From contig NZ_PREX01000008.1 of NCBI RefSeq assembly GCF_009935905.1, forward strand, positions 1 to 64,000: a stretch of DNA of 64,000 nucleotides, given 5' to 3'. Every line of letters starts with the position of its first letter. Position 1 is the first letter of the stretch. This DNA is from Alkalibacterium sp. MB6. Lineage in GTDB: Bacteria > Bacillota > Bacilli > Lactobacillales > Carnobacteriaceae_A. The notes beneath the pieces were generated by a model. That model was given only the letters and a program-made list of their open reading frames with translations, was not told the DNA's origin and ran no database searches. Both the position numbers and the translations under genes were made by a program. Shown one piece after another: positions 1-9,852 of the stretch.

Positions 1-21
1 GATATGATTCCTCCTGTGTGA

Positions 22-753
22 TTGCTTACGTATTATCACACACCTTATCTTTTCTGTCTAGCTAAGTGTAACCTATCCAGAGAATACATAGGAATTTATA
101 TTTCTCCTGAATACCGACATGAAGGAATAGGAACAGAAATATTCGATGAGTTATACAAGCTATCCCCTACCAAGAAATTTCAGATGTCGATTTCATCAAG
201 TGATGATGGAGCTCGCTCATTTTTAAACAGAAGGGGTTTCAACTTGGCAAGAAAGTGCTACACCCCGGCACTGACCCATCCTTTATTTGATAGTGAGAAA
301 GACTATACTGATGAGGGAGTCACGTTCAAAGATCTTACAGAAGAACAAAAAAGAGAGCTCCTAAAACTTCAGCTAACGAATTATAAAGAATGTCATGAAC
401 CAGTTAACGCATTGAATGAAACGGTTAGTGCTGAGACTTGGAAGGACATTATCATGGATCAATTTAATGAAGATCACTCTTACATCTATTTGAAAGAGGG
501 AGAAGTTGAAGCGTATGTCCTATCTTATAAGGCTGAAAATATGAAGGATATTGATATAGGATATATAGGAGGCAAAGAGCACGTGGCTTTGCATAATTAT
601 CTCCCCTTTTACAAAAGTGTGGTAAATAACCTAATGAAGAATGTTGAAACAGTCTCAATTGAAGCCGATGATGTTGATCCATTCGCTTCAGCAATGCTAA
701 ATCTGTTTGAGTACGATAGAAGTATATCGTGGGATGCGTACGTGTTGAATTAA
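22..753 (+). CDS. Tandem GNAT-family acetyltransferase, 5' end broken
   Basis: The visible protein starts from a TTG directly after an in-frame stop (19-21) and lacks the first strands of a GNAT fold. Residues 21-45 hold the acetyl-CoA loop (EYRHEGIG), which normally lies about 60-80 residues in. The C-terminal half (from about residue 75) looks like a second GNAT-like domain containing VEAYVLSY. A matching piece, CVIAYVLSH, is readable in the third frame at 15-41, so the gene probably enters the window in that frame and shifts around 40-60. This is either a frameshifted pseudogene or a sequencing indel. Substrate unknown. A good Shine-Dalgarno for the next gene lies 20 bp downstream. Confidence 0.6.
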   Translation: MLTYYHTPYLFCLAKCNLSREYIGIYISPEYRHEGIGTEIFDELYKLSPTKKFQMSISSSDDGARSFLNRRGFNLARKCYTPALTHPLFDSEKDYTDEGVTFKDLTEEQKRELLKLQLTNYKECHEPVNALNETVSAETWKDIIMDQFNEDHSYIYLKEGEVEAYVLSYKAENMKDIDIGYIGGKEHVALHNYLPFYKSVVNNLMKNVETVSIEADDVDPFASAMLNLFEYDRSISWDAYVLN

Positions 754-788
754 AAACTATTACTTATCTTTAAAGAGGAGACAAGCGT

Positions 789-1274
789 ATGGTATCTAAA
801 TGGTTATCAGCAACGTCAATACTAATAGCTCTGTTGATTAGTGTAGGTTGCTCCGATCAAGAAGTGGAAGGGAGCCCAGACATTGATAAGGTTGATACAG
901 AAGACGCGATGATTACACCACCTCATTTAATTGTCCACATCGGAGAAGAGACAGTAACGGCAGAAGTGGGTGCGTATAGTTGGACTGTAGACTTGGGAGA
1001 TGGCAACTATGTTACCACAGTAGTGGATGCTGCTGGACCGCACGACATAGTCAAGATGATTGAACCTACTCCAGTAGATGGAGACGCAAACGTGTCACTT
1101 GAGTTTGAAGAAGAACCATTGAGTTATACCGTGAAGATTTGGGACGAATATGGCAATGTAACTAGTGAATCACAAGAAATTGAACTCCCTGACCAAGGAG
1201 AAGTCATTTACGAAGTCTTGGCAAGTTGGGAGAGTGATACTGTTAGTTATGCTATTTTGTTAAGTGTGGAGTAG
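789..1274 (+). CDS. Putative secreted lipoprotein, function unknown
   Basis: This 161-residue protein begins with a short charged N-terminus, a hydrophobic stretch and the lipobox ISVGC at about residues 17-21, so it should be lipidated and held on the outer face of the membrane. The remainder is acidic and low in Cys, with a beta-rich look (alternating V/T/Y and D/E residues, residues 45-160). I recognise no domain. It follows the broken GNAT gene by 35 bp, with AGAGGAG placed correctly before the ATG, so the two may be cotranscribed. A stem-loop follows at 1281-1325. Confidence 0.65.
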   Translation: MVSKWLSATSILIALLISVGCSDQEVEGSPDIDKVDTEDAMITPPHLIVHIGEETVTAEVGAYSWTVDLGDGNYVTTVVDAAGPHDIVKMIEPTPVDGDANVSLEFEEEPLSYTVKIWDEYGNVTSESQEIELPDQGEVIYEVLASWESDTVSYAILLSVE

Positions 1275-1280
1275 ATGATA

Positions 1281-1325
1281 AGAAAAGCAGCAGCGAGCGC
1301 TATTCAAGTGGTGTCTCACTGCTGC
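1281..1325 (-). terminator. Intrinsic terminator of corA, possibly bidirectional
   Basis: The stem GCAGCAGCGAG (1287-1297) pairs with CTCACTGCTGC (1315-1325) with one mismatch. Read on the minus strand it is followed by a T-rich run, fitting the corA end at 1340. The plus-strand lipoprotein ends just before it. Confidence 0.6.
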
Positions 1326-1339
1326 CTATTTAATGTCTA

Positions 1340-2317
1340 TTAGAACCACTTCTTTTTCTTAAAAAACAGAAGCATCAACCCTGTGATGATAATCGACACT
1401 ACCCAAAAACCTGTGTAGCCGTATGTCCAGTTCAATTCAGGAAAGTGGGTGAAATTCATACCGTATATACCCGCCAGAAAACTTAAAGGAATAAATATAG
1501 CTGAGTAGATTGTTAAGACCTTCATGATATCATTGGTCTTGTTTCCGATACTTGACAGGTAAGTATCTAATATACCTGAACAAATTTCTCGGTAGGTTTC
1601 TGTTAAGTCAATGAGCTGAACAATATCGTCGTAGACGTCTCTAAAATAATAGAGAGTCTTTTCATCGATCCATGCGTAATCATTTTTCGAGAGGCTACTT
1701 ACCGCGTTTCTCATCGGCCAAAGTGTTTTTCTTATATGGATGAGCTCTTTTTTCAAGTGATGAATAGCAGTAAGGATGTCTTTAGTCGGGTCTTCTAAAA
1801 CAGCGTCTTCCAACTCATCTATCTTTTCACCTAACGCTTCTATTAATGGAAAGTAGCTTTCAATGACAGTATCGGTCAAAGTATAGAGTAAATCATCCGC
1901 CTGATTTTTTCTTATGCGAGTGCCATCTTTTAATTTAGCTATGACCTCATCAAATATGCTTGTCTCAACCGGTTGAAAAGAGAGTACGGTATCTTCGTAC
2001 AAGATAAAACTAAATTGCTTCACTTCTAACTGGTTGTTTTTGCTTAAACTCATGCCATTGAGTATTAAAAACAAGTAATCGTCATGCTCTTCGAGTTTAG
2101 GCATATGGTTGGTAGTTAAAATATCTTCCACAACAAGAGGATGGAGGTTGAATCGTTCTCCGACACCTTTTATCAATGTCTCGTCATTTAGTGAAAGAAC
2201 TTCTAGCCATTTCACTTTACGACCACCCGTTAGGTCTAGTTGATCTAAGCTCTCCAGTTCCATTCGGTCAATATCTTCATTATCATATTGAATAAAAAAC
2301 AGTTTGCTGTCATACAT
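1340..2317 (-). CDS. corA: CorA-family magnesium/divalent cation channel
   Basis: The 325-residue protein ends in two transmembrane helices with the family signature YGMNF between them, followed by a Lys-rich tail, as in CorA/MRS2 channels that carry Mg2+ (sometimes Co2+ or Zn2+) across the cytoplasmic membrane. The N-terminal two thirds is the acidic cytoplasmic alpha/beta and long-helix domain that senses the ion. The start is placed at the MYDSK methionine because GGAGG lies 7 bp upstream. An earlier in-frame ATG at 2356 has no such site. It is transcribed alone, with a TATAAT (2359-2364, minus strand) upstream and a terminator at 1281-1325. Family assignment is firm; ion preference is not visible. 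Confidence 0.93.
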   Translation of the reverse strand: MYDSKLFFIQYDNEDIDRMELESLDQLDLTGGRKVKWLEVLSLNDETLIKGVGERFNLHPLVVEDILTTNHMPKLEEHDDYLFLILNGMSLSKNNQLEVKQFSFILYEDTVLSFQPVETSIFDEVIAKLKDGTRIRKNQADDLLYTLTDTVIESYFPLIEALGEKIDELEDAVLEDPTKDILTAIHHLKKELIHIRKTLWPMRNAVSSLSKNDYAWIDEKTLYYFRDVYDDIVQLIDLTETYREICSGILDTYLSSIGNKTNDIMKVLTIYSAIFIPLSFLAGIYGMNFTHFPELNWTYGYTGFWVVSIIITGLMLLFFKKKKWF

Positions 2318-2498
2318 GCCTATCCCTCCAGATTTTAGCTGGCAGTCTCTTTGCATTCATTATACCTCTTTTAACGAAGGATTTAGTCCTTTAAGAGTTA
2401 AGGTAGTCATTAGGATAATCGTTTTACTAACGCTGATTATGAGGTGTTGCGAGATTTATCGCTAAACTTTAGTATTGTCTCACGAAATAGGCTAGCAC

Positions 2499-2534
2499 AG
2501 AAAAGGACCAGAAACTGTTAGCTTCAGGTCCTTT
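2499..2534 (-). terminator. Intrinsic terminator after guaA
   Basis: AAAGGACC (2502-2509) pairs with GGTCCTTT (2527-2534). On the minus strand the hairpin lies 7 bp after the guaA stop and ends in a short T run. Confidence 0.8.
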
Positions 2535-2540
2535 ATCTTT

Positions 2541-4096
2541 TTATTCCCACTCGACAGTTGCAGGTGGTTTGCTGGTAATGTCATACACAATACGGTTCAC
2601 GTGTTTGACTTCGTTAACGATACGGACGGAAATCTTTTGTAAAATATCCCATGGGATTCGTGCAAAATCGGCAGTCATTCCATCAATAGACGTGATAGCA
2701 CGAATACCGACAGTATAGTCATAAGTGCGCGTGTCTCCCATGACACCCACACTACGAATACCAGGAAGAACAGTGAAGTACTGCCAAATATCACGGTCAA
2801 GACCAGCTAATTTGATTTCTTCACGTAAAATAGCGTCGCTTTCTCGAACGATTTCCAATTTTTCTTCAGTAATTTCCCCTAAGACACGAATGCCTAAACC
2901 TGGGCCGGGGAAAGGTTGGCGCCAGACGAGTGACTCAGGCATGTCTAACTCAATGCCTAGTTTTCTCACTTCGTCTTTAAATAGTGTGTTCAAAGGTTCA
3001 ATTAATGTGAAAGTCATGTCTTCAGGTAACCCACCTACGTTATGATGCGATTTAATGGTTTGAGCTGTGGCTGTTCCACTTTCAATGACATCTGAATAAA
3101 TGGTTCCTTGAGCTAAGAAGTCCACGTTCTCCAATTTTCCAGCTTCGTCATTAAAGACTTCAATAAATTCATTTCCAATTAATTTACGTTTTTGTTCTGG
3201 GTCGGATACACCTTTTAATTTACCTAAGAAGCGGTCTTTGGCATCGATTCGAATAATGTTTAAACCGAATTTGCAAAGAGACTGTTCATCACTTGATCGC
3301 CTTCGTCTTTTCGAAGCAAACCATGATCCACAAAAATGCATGTCAACTGATTGCCGATGGCTTTGTTTAAAAGAACACCAACGACGCTTGAATCCACGCC
3401 ACCAGATAAGGCAAGCAAAACTTTTTTATCCCCCACTGTTTCTCGAATAGTTGCGACTTCTTTTTCAATAAAGTGTGTCATGCTCCAATTACCACTGGCT
3501 TGGCAGCTGTTAAATACAAAGTTTTCAAGGAGTTGTGTACCTTGTTCAGTATGGCTGACTTCTGGGTGAAACTGCAGGCCAAAAATTGTTGCTTCACTGT
3601 TTTCAAAAGCCATGACTGGGTACTCATCATTTGAAGCCGTTACTTTAAACTTTTTAGGTAAAGAAGTGACTTGATCTGTATGACTGACCCAAACAGATTG
3701 GTTTTGAGTCAGTTCGTTAAACAATAAACCGGCTTCTTCCGATAGGGAAACAGAACGGTTGCCTAAATGTTGGAAAGTATGTTTTTCTACAGAACCACCG
3801 AAGTGTTTAGTGATAAGGTGCATACCATAATCAATGCCCAAAATAGGGACGCCCATTTCAAAAATCCTAGGGTCAATAGAATACGCGTCACGGTCATTCA
3901 CGCTCTTGGGTCCACCGGATAAAATAACACCTTTAACTGACTGCTCTCTTAATTTTTCAGCGCTTATGGTATGAGGAAGAAGTTCTGAATACACACCCAA
4001 TTCACGAATACGTCTGGCCAAAACTTGGTTGAATTGGCCACCAAAATCCAATATAGCTATTTTTTCAAGTTCATTTATATTCGTTTTCAAAGTCAT
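2541..4096 (-). pseudogene. guaA: GMP synthase with a frameshift and a Cys-to-Asp change in the glutaminase site
   Basis: GMP synthase aminates XMP to GMP using ATP and ammonia released from glutamine. The N-terminal class I amidotransferase domain, the ATP-pyrophosphatase loop SGGVDSS and the C-terminal dimerisation domain ending PPATVEWE are all recognisable. The frame is lost at 3270-3272: restoring one A in an AAA run joins the two halves into about 518 residues, normal for GuaA. The nucleophile motif GxCYGMQ reads GIDYGMH (Asp at residue 89, codon 3830-3832), although the His and Glu of FHPEV remain. A full-length product could use free ammonia but probably not glutamine. The start has GAGAGG upstream, 12 bp after guaB. 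A one-base sequencing error is an alternative for the frameshift, not for the two-base Cys-to-Asp change. Confidence 0.9.
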
Positions 4097-4108
4097 TGTC
4101 GCCTCTCT

Positions 4109-5720
<1,612 letters not shown>

Positions 5721-5744
5721 TCAGAAAGTGAAGCGCCGTTTATA

Positions 5745-5773
5745 ATAAAAAAACTCCCCATAAATAGGGGAGT
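5745..5773 (-). terminator. Minus-strand intrinsic terminator upstream of the guaB promoter
   Basis: ACTCCCC (5753-5759) pairs with GGGGAGT (5767-5773), and on the minus strand this is followed by TTTTTTTATT. It lies upstream of the guaB promoter, so it ends a transcript from further upstream and is not a guaB attenuator. Confidence 0.8.
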
Positions 5774-6011
5774 GAAAGGATTTATGTCGTTTGAACTATG
5801 TATAAATACAGAATTATACATAATTATACGCTTTAAATTTTAGGGAATTTTAATGAACGATTGCTAATTCAGAAGAAGAAATGTTAATTTTATTTAAATA
5901 TTAACGAACGAAAGGAGTGTTTAAACACTGAAAAAAGCTTTAAACACGAACAATTTAATTGGAAGAATGAAACATACTATTTGCTGATATGTATAACATT
6001 TATCGTTAGAC
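5774..6011. other. AT-rich intergenic region with no convincing gene
   Basis: No coding sequence with a start and ribosome site is visible. It holds a 12-bp palindrome GTGTTTAAACAC (5917-5928), repeated in part at 5939-5947, and a minus-strand TATAAT-like box near 5822-5827. The box could start a short RNA ending at the 5745-5773 terminator. No purine riboswitch core was found on the minus strand. Confidence 0.4.
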
Positions 6012-6218
6012 TTAATTAGCTTTGTGCTTTTTAAGTAATCTCTGCCTATAAAGGATAATGTCATCGTAATACGTCTGTTCGCCAAAGGCTAAGTAATGAT
6101 TGATACTATCTAAAGTTGATTCGTTAGAAGATTCGCCTAATAGCTCTTTTGCAAAAGCGTATTGGAACGATGCAATGATTTTCCAGTGAAGGGTTTCGTA
6201 TGTAGCGGATTTATACAA
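6012..6218 (-). pseudogene. Short ORF remnant, unrecognised
   Basis: This 68-codon reading frame can only start at TTG (6218). A stop lies about eight codons further upstream, and I see no Shine-Dalgarno. The peptide is helical-looking (ETLHWKIIASFQYAFAKELL) and ends in a basic tail. It may be the 3' remnant of a longer gene. The terminator at 5745-5773 is on the same strand downstream. I do not recognise a family. Confidence 0.25.
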
Positions 6219-6345
6219 CTCTTCTTTTATGGCTTTGAGTCAATAACTATACACTATTAACAAGGCCTATGAAAATATAACTATCTATAACTAATAAACC
6301 AATTTTAGATTAACAACATTATTATCTACAGAACTATTGAAAGAT

Positions 6346-6388
6346 AAAAAAGAGTAAACAAGCCAGTTGGCTTGTTTACTCTTTTTTT
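6346..6388 (-). terminator. Intrinsic terminator of the osmolyte/ergothioneine-type transporter operon
   Basis: GAGTAAACAAGCC (6352-6364) pairs perfectly with GGCTTGTTTACTC (6369-6381), with T runs on both strands. It sits immediately after the minus-strand transporter gene. Confidence 0.9.
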
Positions 6389-6390
6389 AG

Positions 6391-7914
6391 TTAGTCTTCT
6401 AAATAACCTTCTTCAATTAGGAATTCTCTGGCGACGTCTTCCGCATGTCTGTCTTCAAAGACGACCTCATAATTCATCCCGCGCATTTGCTCATCGGTTA
6501 TTTGACCGGCTAATACGGATAGAGCGTCTTCGATTTCTGGGTACTCTTCAAGTAAATCAGTCATCATCAAAGGAGCACCTTGATAAGGAGGAAACAGCCC
6601 TTGGTCATCTTCTAATACGACAAGGTCATATTCATCGATTTCCGGATCCGTACTGTAGGCATCAATTAAATTAACATCCCCTCGTTCAATAGCGGTATAG
6701 CGAAGCTGAGGCTCCATGGTGCTAATATTATCAAAGGAGAAACCATATAAATCTTGAATACCGAGATAACCATCTTGTCGGTCATTAAATTCAATGGTGA
6801 ACCCAACATCAGCTAAGTGAGAGACGGGGGCGAGGTCAGAGATGGTTTCGAGACCATGTTCTTCCGCAAAGTCAGCTGTAACAGCTAGAGTATAGGTGTT
6901 ATTGAAATCCATTGGTTCAAGAAGCGTCATGTCATGAGTTTCTTCAATGTTATCACGTGCGCGTTCATAAACCTCTTCTCTCGGTGTACCGGGTTCAGGG
7001 ACGTCATCAAAGAAGTCTGCCAAAATGGTACCAGTAAACTCTGGGTAAATATCTATTTCTCCAGAACGTAGCGCATTGAAGACAAAGGTCGTCATACCGA
7101 AGTTGGGCTCAAGATCTACTGTTAAATCCGTTTGATCTTCAATCAGTAATTTGTACATGTTCATTAGGACTTCAGGTTCTGTCCCCATTTTCCCGGCGAT
7201 CGTTAAGTCGTCTTCGTCTGAGAAAATGACGGGTAGAATTAATAGGGCACCAATGACGACGATACCTGTTCCTAAAATAGTCAGTGTTTTTTTGAAAGAG
7301 GTGGTTTGCAAATAACGCAGCAAGACGTCAAAAGCAATGGCTAATAAGGCTGCAGGCACGGCACCTAAAATAATTAAGTTGTTGTTACCACGGTCGATAC
7401 CCAGCAAAATTAAACTTCCGAGTCCACCCGCTCCAATTAAAGCTGCAACTGTAGCCGTCCCAATAATTAACACCATGGCTGTTCGAATACCTGCCATAAT
7501 AACCGGTAAAGCGATTGGGAATTGAACTTTTCTTAGTTTTCTAAAGCGACTCATCCCCATGGCATCAGCGGCTTCAGTTATAGACGGATCCACACCTGTT
7601 AAACCGGTATACGTGTTTCTTAAAATGGGGAGCAGAGCATAAATGATTAAAGCTGAAACTGCCGGAATCGTTCCTATTCCAATAATTGGAATCAACAAAC
7701 CTAAAACGGCCAATGACGGAATGGTTTGGAAAATAGCTGTGATTTGAATAATTGGTTCGGCAATGTTCTCCCGGTCCAATAAGAAGATACCTAAAGGAAC
7801 GGCTATAGCGACAGCTATTAATAATGAAAGAAAAGATAATTGCATGTGTTCAATTAAAGCAGTCCAGACATCTCCGCTTCTTTCTTGAAAAGCTTGAATA
7901 AAGGCGTTCATCAT
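6391..7914 (-). CDS. ABC transporter permease-substrate-binding fusion (OpuC/EgtU type)
   Basis: The 507-residue protein joins a BPD-type permease (about residues 1-215, including the EAA loop around EAADAMGMSRFRKLRKVQFP) to an extracytoplasmic OpuAC-type binding domain (about 235-507) with IDIYPEFTGT. This is the ProWX, BilEB or EgtU layout of Firmicutes. Such systems import betaines or choline-like compounds, and the pneumococcal and Listeria fusion homologues have been reported to bind ergothioneine. Sequence alone does not decide the ligand. The ATG overlaps the stop of the ATPase gene by 4 bp (ATGA), so the two are translationally coupled. It is followed by a strong terminator. The acidic binding domain suits extracytoplasmic high ionic strength. 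Confidence 0.85.
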   Translation of the reverse strand: MMNAFIQAFQERSGDVWTALIEHMQLSFLSLLIAVAIAVPLGIFLLDRENIAEPIIQITAIFQTIPSLAVLGLLIPIIGIGTIPAVSALIIYALLPILRNTYTGLTGVDPSITEAADAMGMSRFRKLRKVQFPIALPVIMAGIRTAMVLIIGTATVAALIGAGGLGSLILLGIDRGNNNLIILGAVPAALLAIAFDVLLRYLQTTSFKKTLTILGTGIVVIGALLILPVIFSDEDDLTIAGKMGTEPEVLMNMYKLLIEDQTDLTVDLEPNFGMTTFVFNALRSGEIDIYPEFTGTILADFFDDVPEPGTPREEVYERARDNIEETHDMTLLEPMDFNNTYTLAVTADFAEEHGLETISDLAPVSHLADVGFTIEFNDRQDGYLGIQDLYGFSFDNISTMEPQLRYTAIERGDVNLIDAYSTDPEIDEYDLVVLEDDQGLFPPYQGAPLMMTDLLEEYPEIEDALSVLAGQITDEQMRGMNYEVVFEDRHAEDVAREFLIEEGYLED

Positions 7915-8882
7915 GGTGCTTGCACCCCCTTGCTAGTTGAAAGTTCTTCTGCCAAGTAATGAATGAGGTCCTCTCTTGTGATAACAACCAACTCATCAGA
8001 ATGGTCACTCAATACCTGAACATGAGGGTGTTTGGAAAGTGCGACAGTCAATTCACCAATAGAAGACGTGCGAGTGATTGTTTCTTGGGAATCAATTAAT
8101 TCAGCTGATCTGTATCCTTTGTCTAAGAGATGCTGAACGGTTTTCTTCTCTTCGTAATAAGGCAAGCCCGTTCGTAAGAACTCTTTGACAAAATCGTTGG
8201 CAGGATGACTTAAAATCTCTTCTGCTGTGCCCACTTGTTCAATCCGGCCTTGATTCATCACACAAATTCGGTCGCCTAAGTTAATGGCTTCTTGCATGTC
8301 ATGTGTCACGAAGACAATCGTTTTTTTAAGCTCGCGCTGAAGAGCCACCACATCTTGTTGCAAGCTGTTTCGAGTAATGGGGTCTAAAGCGCTGAAAGGT
8401 TCATCCATCAAAATAATGTCAGGATCTGCTGCTAAAGCCCTTATAACTCCGATGCGTTGCTGTTGTCCACCTGACAATTCGGATACTTGTCGATGCCGGT
8501 AAGTGTCTGGGTCCAAATCGACCCGTTCTAGAAGTTCGGTTACCCGACTCTGTTTCTTTTCTTTAGACCACTCCAACATGTCTGGTACTGTTAAAATGTT
8601 TTCTTCTACAGTCATATTTGGAAAAAGGGCAATCTGTTGCAAGACATATCCAATATTCCATCTTAATTCTTGAATATTGTAGTCAGATAATTCTTTTCCA
8701 TCAATTAAGAGACGACCTTCTGAGTGGTCAATCAATTGGTTAATCATTTTCAATGTAGTGGTTTTCCCACTTCCGCTGGGTCCAATTAAGACGAAAAACT
8801 CTCCCTTTTTTATCTCCAGGGAGAAATCGTCAACGACAGCCGTTTCTCCATAGCGTTTATACACGTGTTCAAATCGAATCAC
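7911..8882 (-). CDS. ABC transporter ATP-binding protein, OpuCA/ProV type
   Basis: The 323-residue ATPase has Walker A GPSGSGKTT, signature LSGGQQQR, Walker B IILMDEPFSALD and the switch His in VTHDM. A C-terminal extension of about 85 residues looks like a single degenerate CBS-like segment; ProV/OpuCA proteins often carry two. The start is GTG at 8882 with AGGAGG about 9 bp upstream. It is the first gene of a two-gene operon and powers the adjoining fusion protein. The opposite-strand GNAT gene starts about 100 bp away, so the 8883-8983 gap holds divergent promoters. Confidence 0.9.
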   Translation of the reverse strand: MIRFEHVYKRYGETAVVDDFSLEIKKGEFFVLIGPSGSGKTTTLKMINQLIDHSEGRLLIDGKELSDYNIQELRWNIGYVLQQIALFPNMTVEENILTVPDMLEWSKEKKQSRVTELLERVDLDPDTYRHRQVSELSGGQQQRIGVIRALAADPDIILMDEPFSALDPITRNSLQQDVVALQRELKKTIVFVTHDMQEAINLGDRICVMNQGRIEQVGTAEEILSHPANDFVKEFLRTGLPYYEEKKTVQHLLDKGYRSAELIDSQETITRTSSIGELTVALSKHPHVQVLSDHSDELVVITREDLIHYLAEELSTSKGVQAP

Positions 8883-8983
8883 TAAGGTTCCTCCTTTTTT
8901 TCATGTATTTTTAGTATAACAAAAGGCAAAGGTTTTCCATTATGATATACTTACCCACAAGAAAAAGGAGAGCAGGTGCACAG

Positions 8984-9454
8984 ATGCGACTGAGAGAAAT
9001 CGAAGAAAAAGATAATCAGGCGATTGGTCAATTAGTTCAAGACTCATTAGAACGTCATCAGTTAAATATTCCAGGGACCGCTTATTTTGACCCTTACTTA
9101 TTTGAGTTAAGCGACTATTATAAACAAGAAGGCGCAAAGTATTGGGTGTTAGAAAAAGAGGGCAAAGTCATCGGCGGTTGTGGGGTCGGACCTTATGATA
9201 AGGAAAAAGGGATTGGCGAAATTCAAAAATTATACATTGCTGAAGGTGAGCAAGGGAAAGGCTACTCCCATCAGTTAATTCAAAAAGCCCTCGATTTTGC
9301 TGCCCAGAATTATTCAGCTTGTTATATCGAAACCTTTGCTTCATTGGACAAAGCGAACCAGTTATATAGGCGCTACGGCTTCTCGCTACTGAAAGAACCA
9401 CTGGAAGGCAGCGAACATAATGCCTGTGACACGTGGTTATTAAAAGAGTTTTAA
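8984..9454 (+). CDS. GNAT-family N-acetyltransferase
   Basis: The 156-residue protein is a single GNAT domain: an N-terminal RLREIEEKD strand, a central glycine-containing strand KVIGGCGV, and the acetyl-CoA loop EGEQGKGYSHQLI near residue 90. It ends with the usual NQLYRRYGF motif. It transfers an acetyl group from acetyl-CoA to an unknown acceptor. The start is taken at ATG 8984, with GGAGAG upstream; an earlier ATG at 8942 adds 14 unrelated residues. It is monocistronic, with a strong terminator 7 bp downstream. Confidence 0.8.
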   Translation: MRLREIEEKDNQAIGQLVQDSLERHQLNIPGTAYFDPYLFELSDYYKQEGAKYWVLEKEGKVIGGCGVGPYDKEKGIGEIQKLYIAEGEQGKGYSHQLIQKALDFAAQNYSACYIETFASLDKANQLYRRYGFSLLKEPLEGSEHNACDTWLLKEF

Positions 9455-9458
9455 GTAG

Positions 9459-9498
9459 AAAAGACAAGAACCGTCTGCCAAGGGTTCTTGTCTTTTTG
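9459..9498 (+). terminator. Intrinsic terminator after the GNAT gene
   Basis: AAGACAAGAACC (9461-9472) pairs with GGTTCTTGTCTT (9483-9494) and is followed by a T run. Confidence 0.9.
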
Positions 9499-9522
9499 AA
9501 TAAATGAGAGCTGATAATCGGT

Positions 9523-9667
9523 ATTGATACAAGTTGCTGAGAGAAAATAATATTAACTTGTATCCAAATGCTTATTGATACAAGTTACTGAGAGAAAATA
9601 ATATTAACTTGTATCCAAATGCTAATTGATACAAGTTACTGAGTTAAAATGATATTAACTTGTACTA
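9523..9667. repeat. Hairpin array A: three units, 51-bp period
   Basis: ATTGATACAAGTT starts at 9523, 9574 and 9625, exactly 51 bp apart. Each unit carries GATACAAGTT and AACTTGTATC, which pair within a unit (39 nt) or across the unit junction (AACTTGTATC, 12 nt, GATACAAGTT). Units 1 and 2 differ by very few bases; unit 3 is degenerate (AACTTGTAC at its end). The array begins 25 bp after a terminator. The remaining 9668-9852 is AT-rich and presumably holds the promoter of the next operon (TGGTAAACT near 9809-9817). Confidence 0.85.
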
Positions 9668-9852
9668 AAACACGTATTAATGATAATTAAGTAAAAATAA
9701 TTGTATAACGTGTCATTTAGATTCAAAATACTTAAATAGGGAAAGTTATATGATGAATAATTATGAGAATAAAATGAATTTAGAAGTTTTTTTATGAGAA
9801 GTTTATGGTAAACTAATGAAAATACATACTAAAATGGCAAAGGGACGATTAA

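Noticed and set aside
2360-2496. Sixth hairpin array between corA and guaA
   Set aside because: Several short inverted repeats are present (e.g. ATAATC/GATTAT) but no 51-52 bp periodicity.
9523-9667. CRISPR array at the three 51-bp repeats
   Set aside because: Spacers are also repeated, units are palindromic along most of their length, and there are no cas genes.
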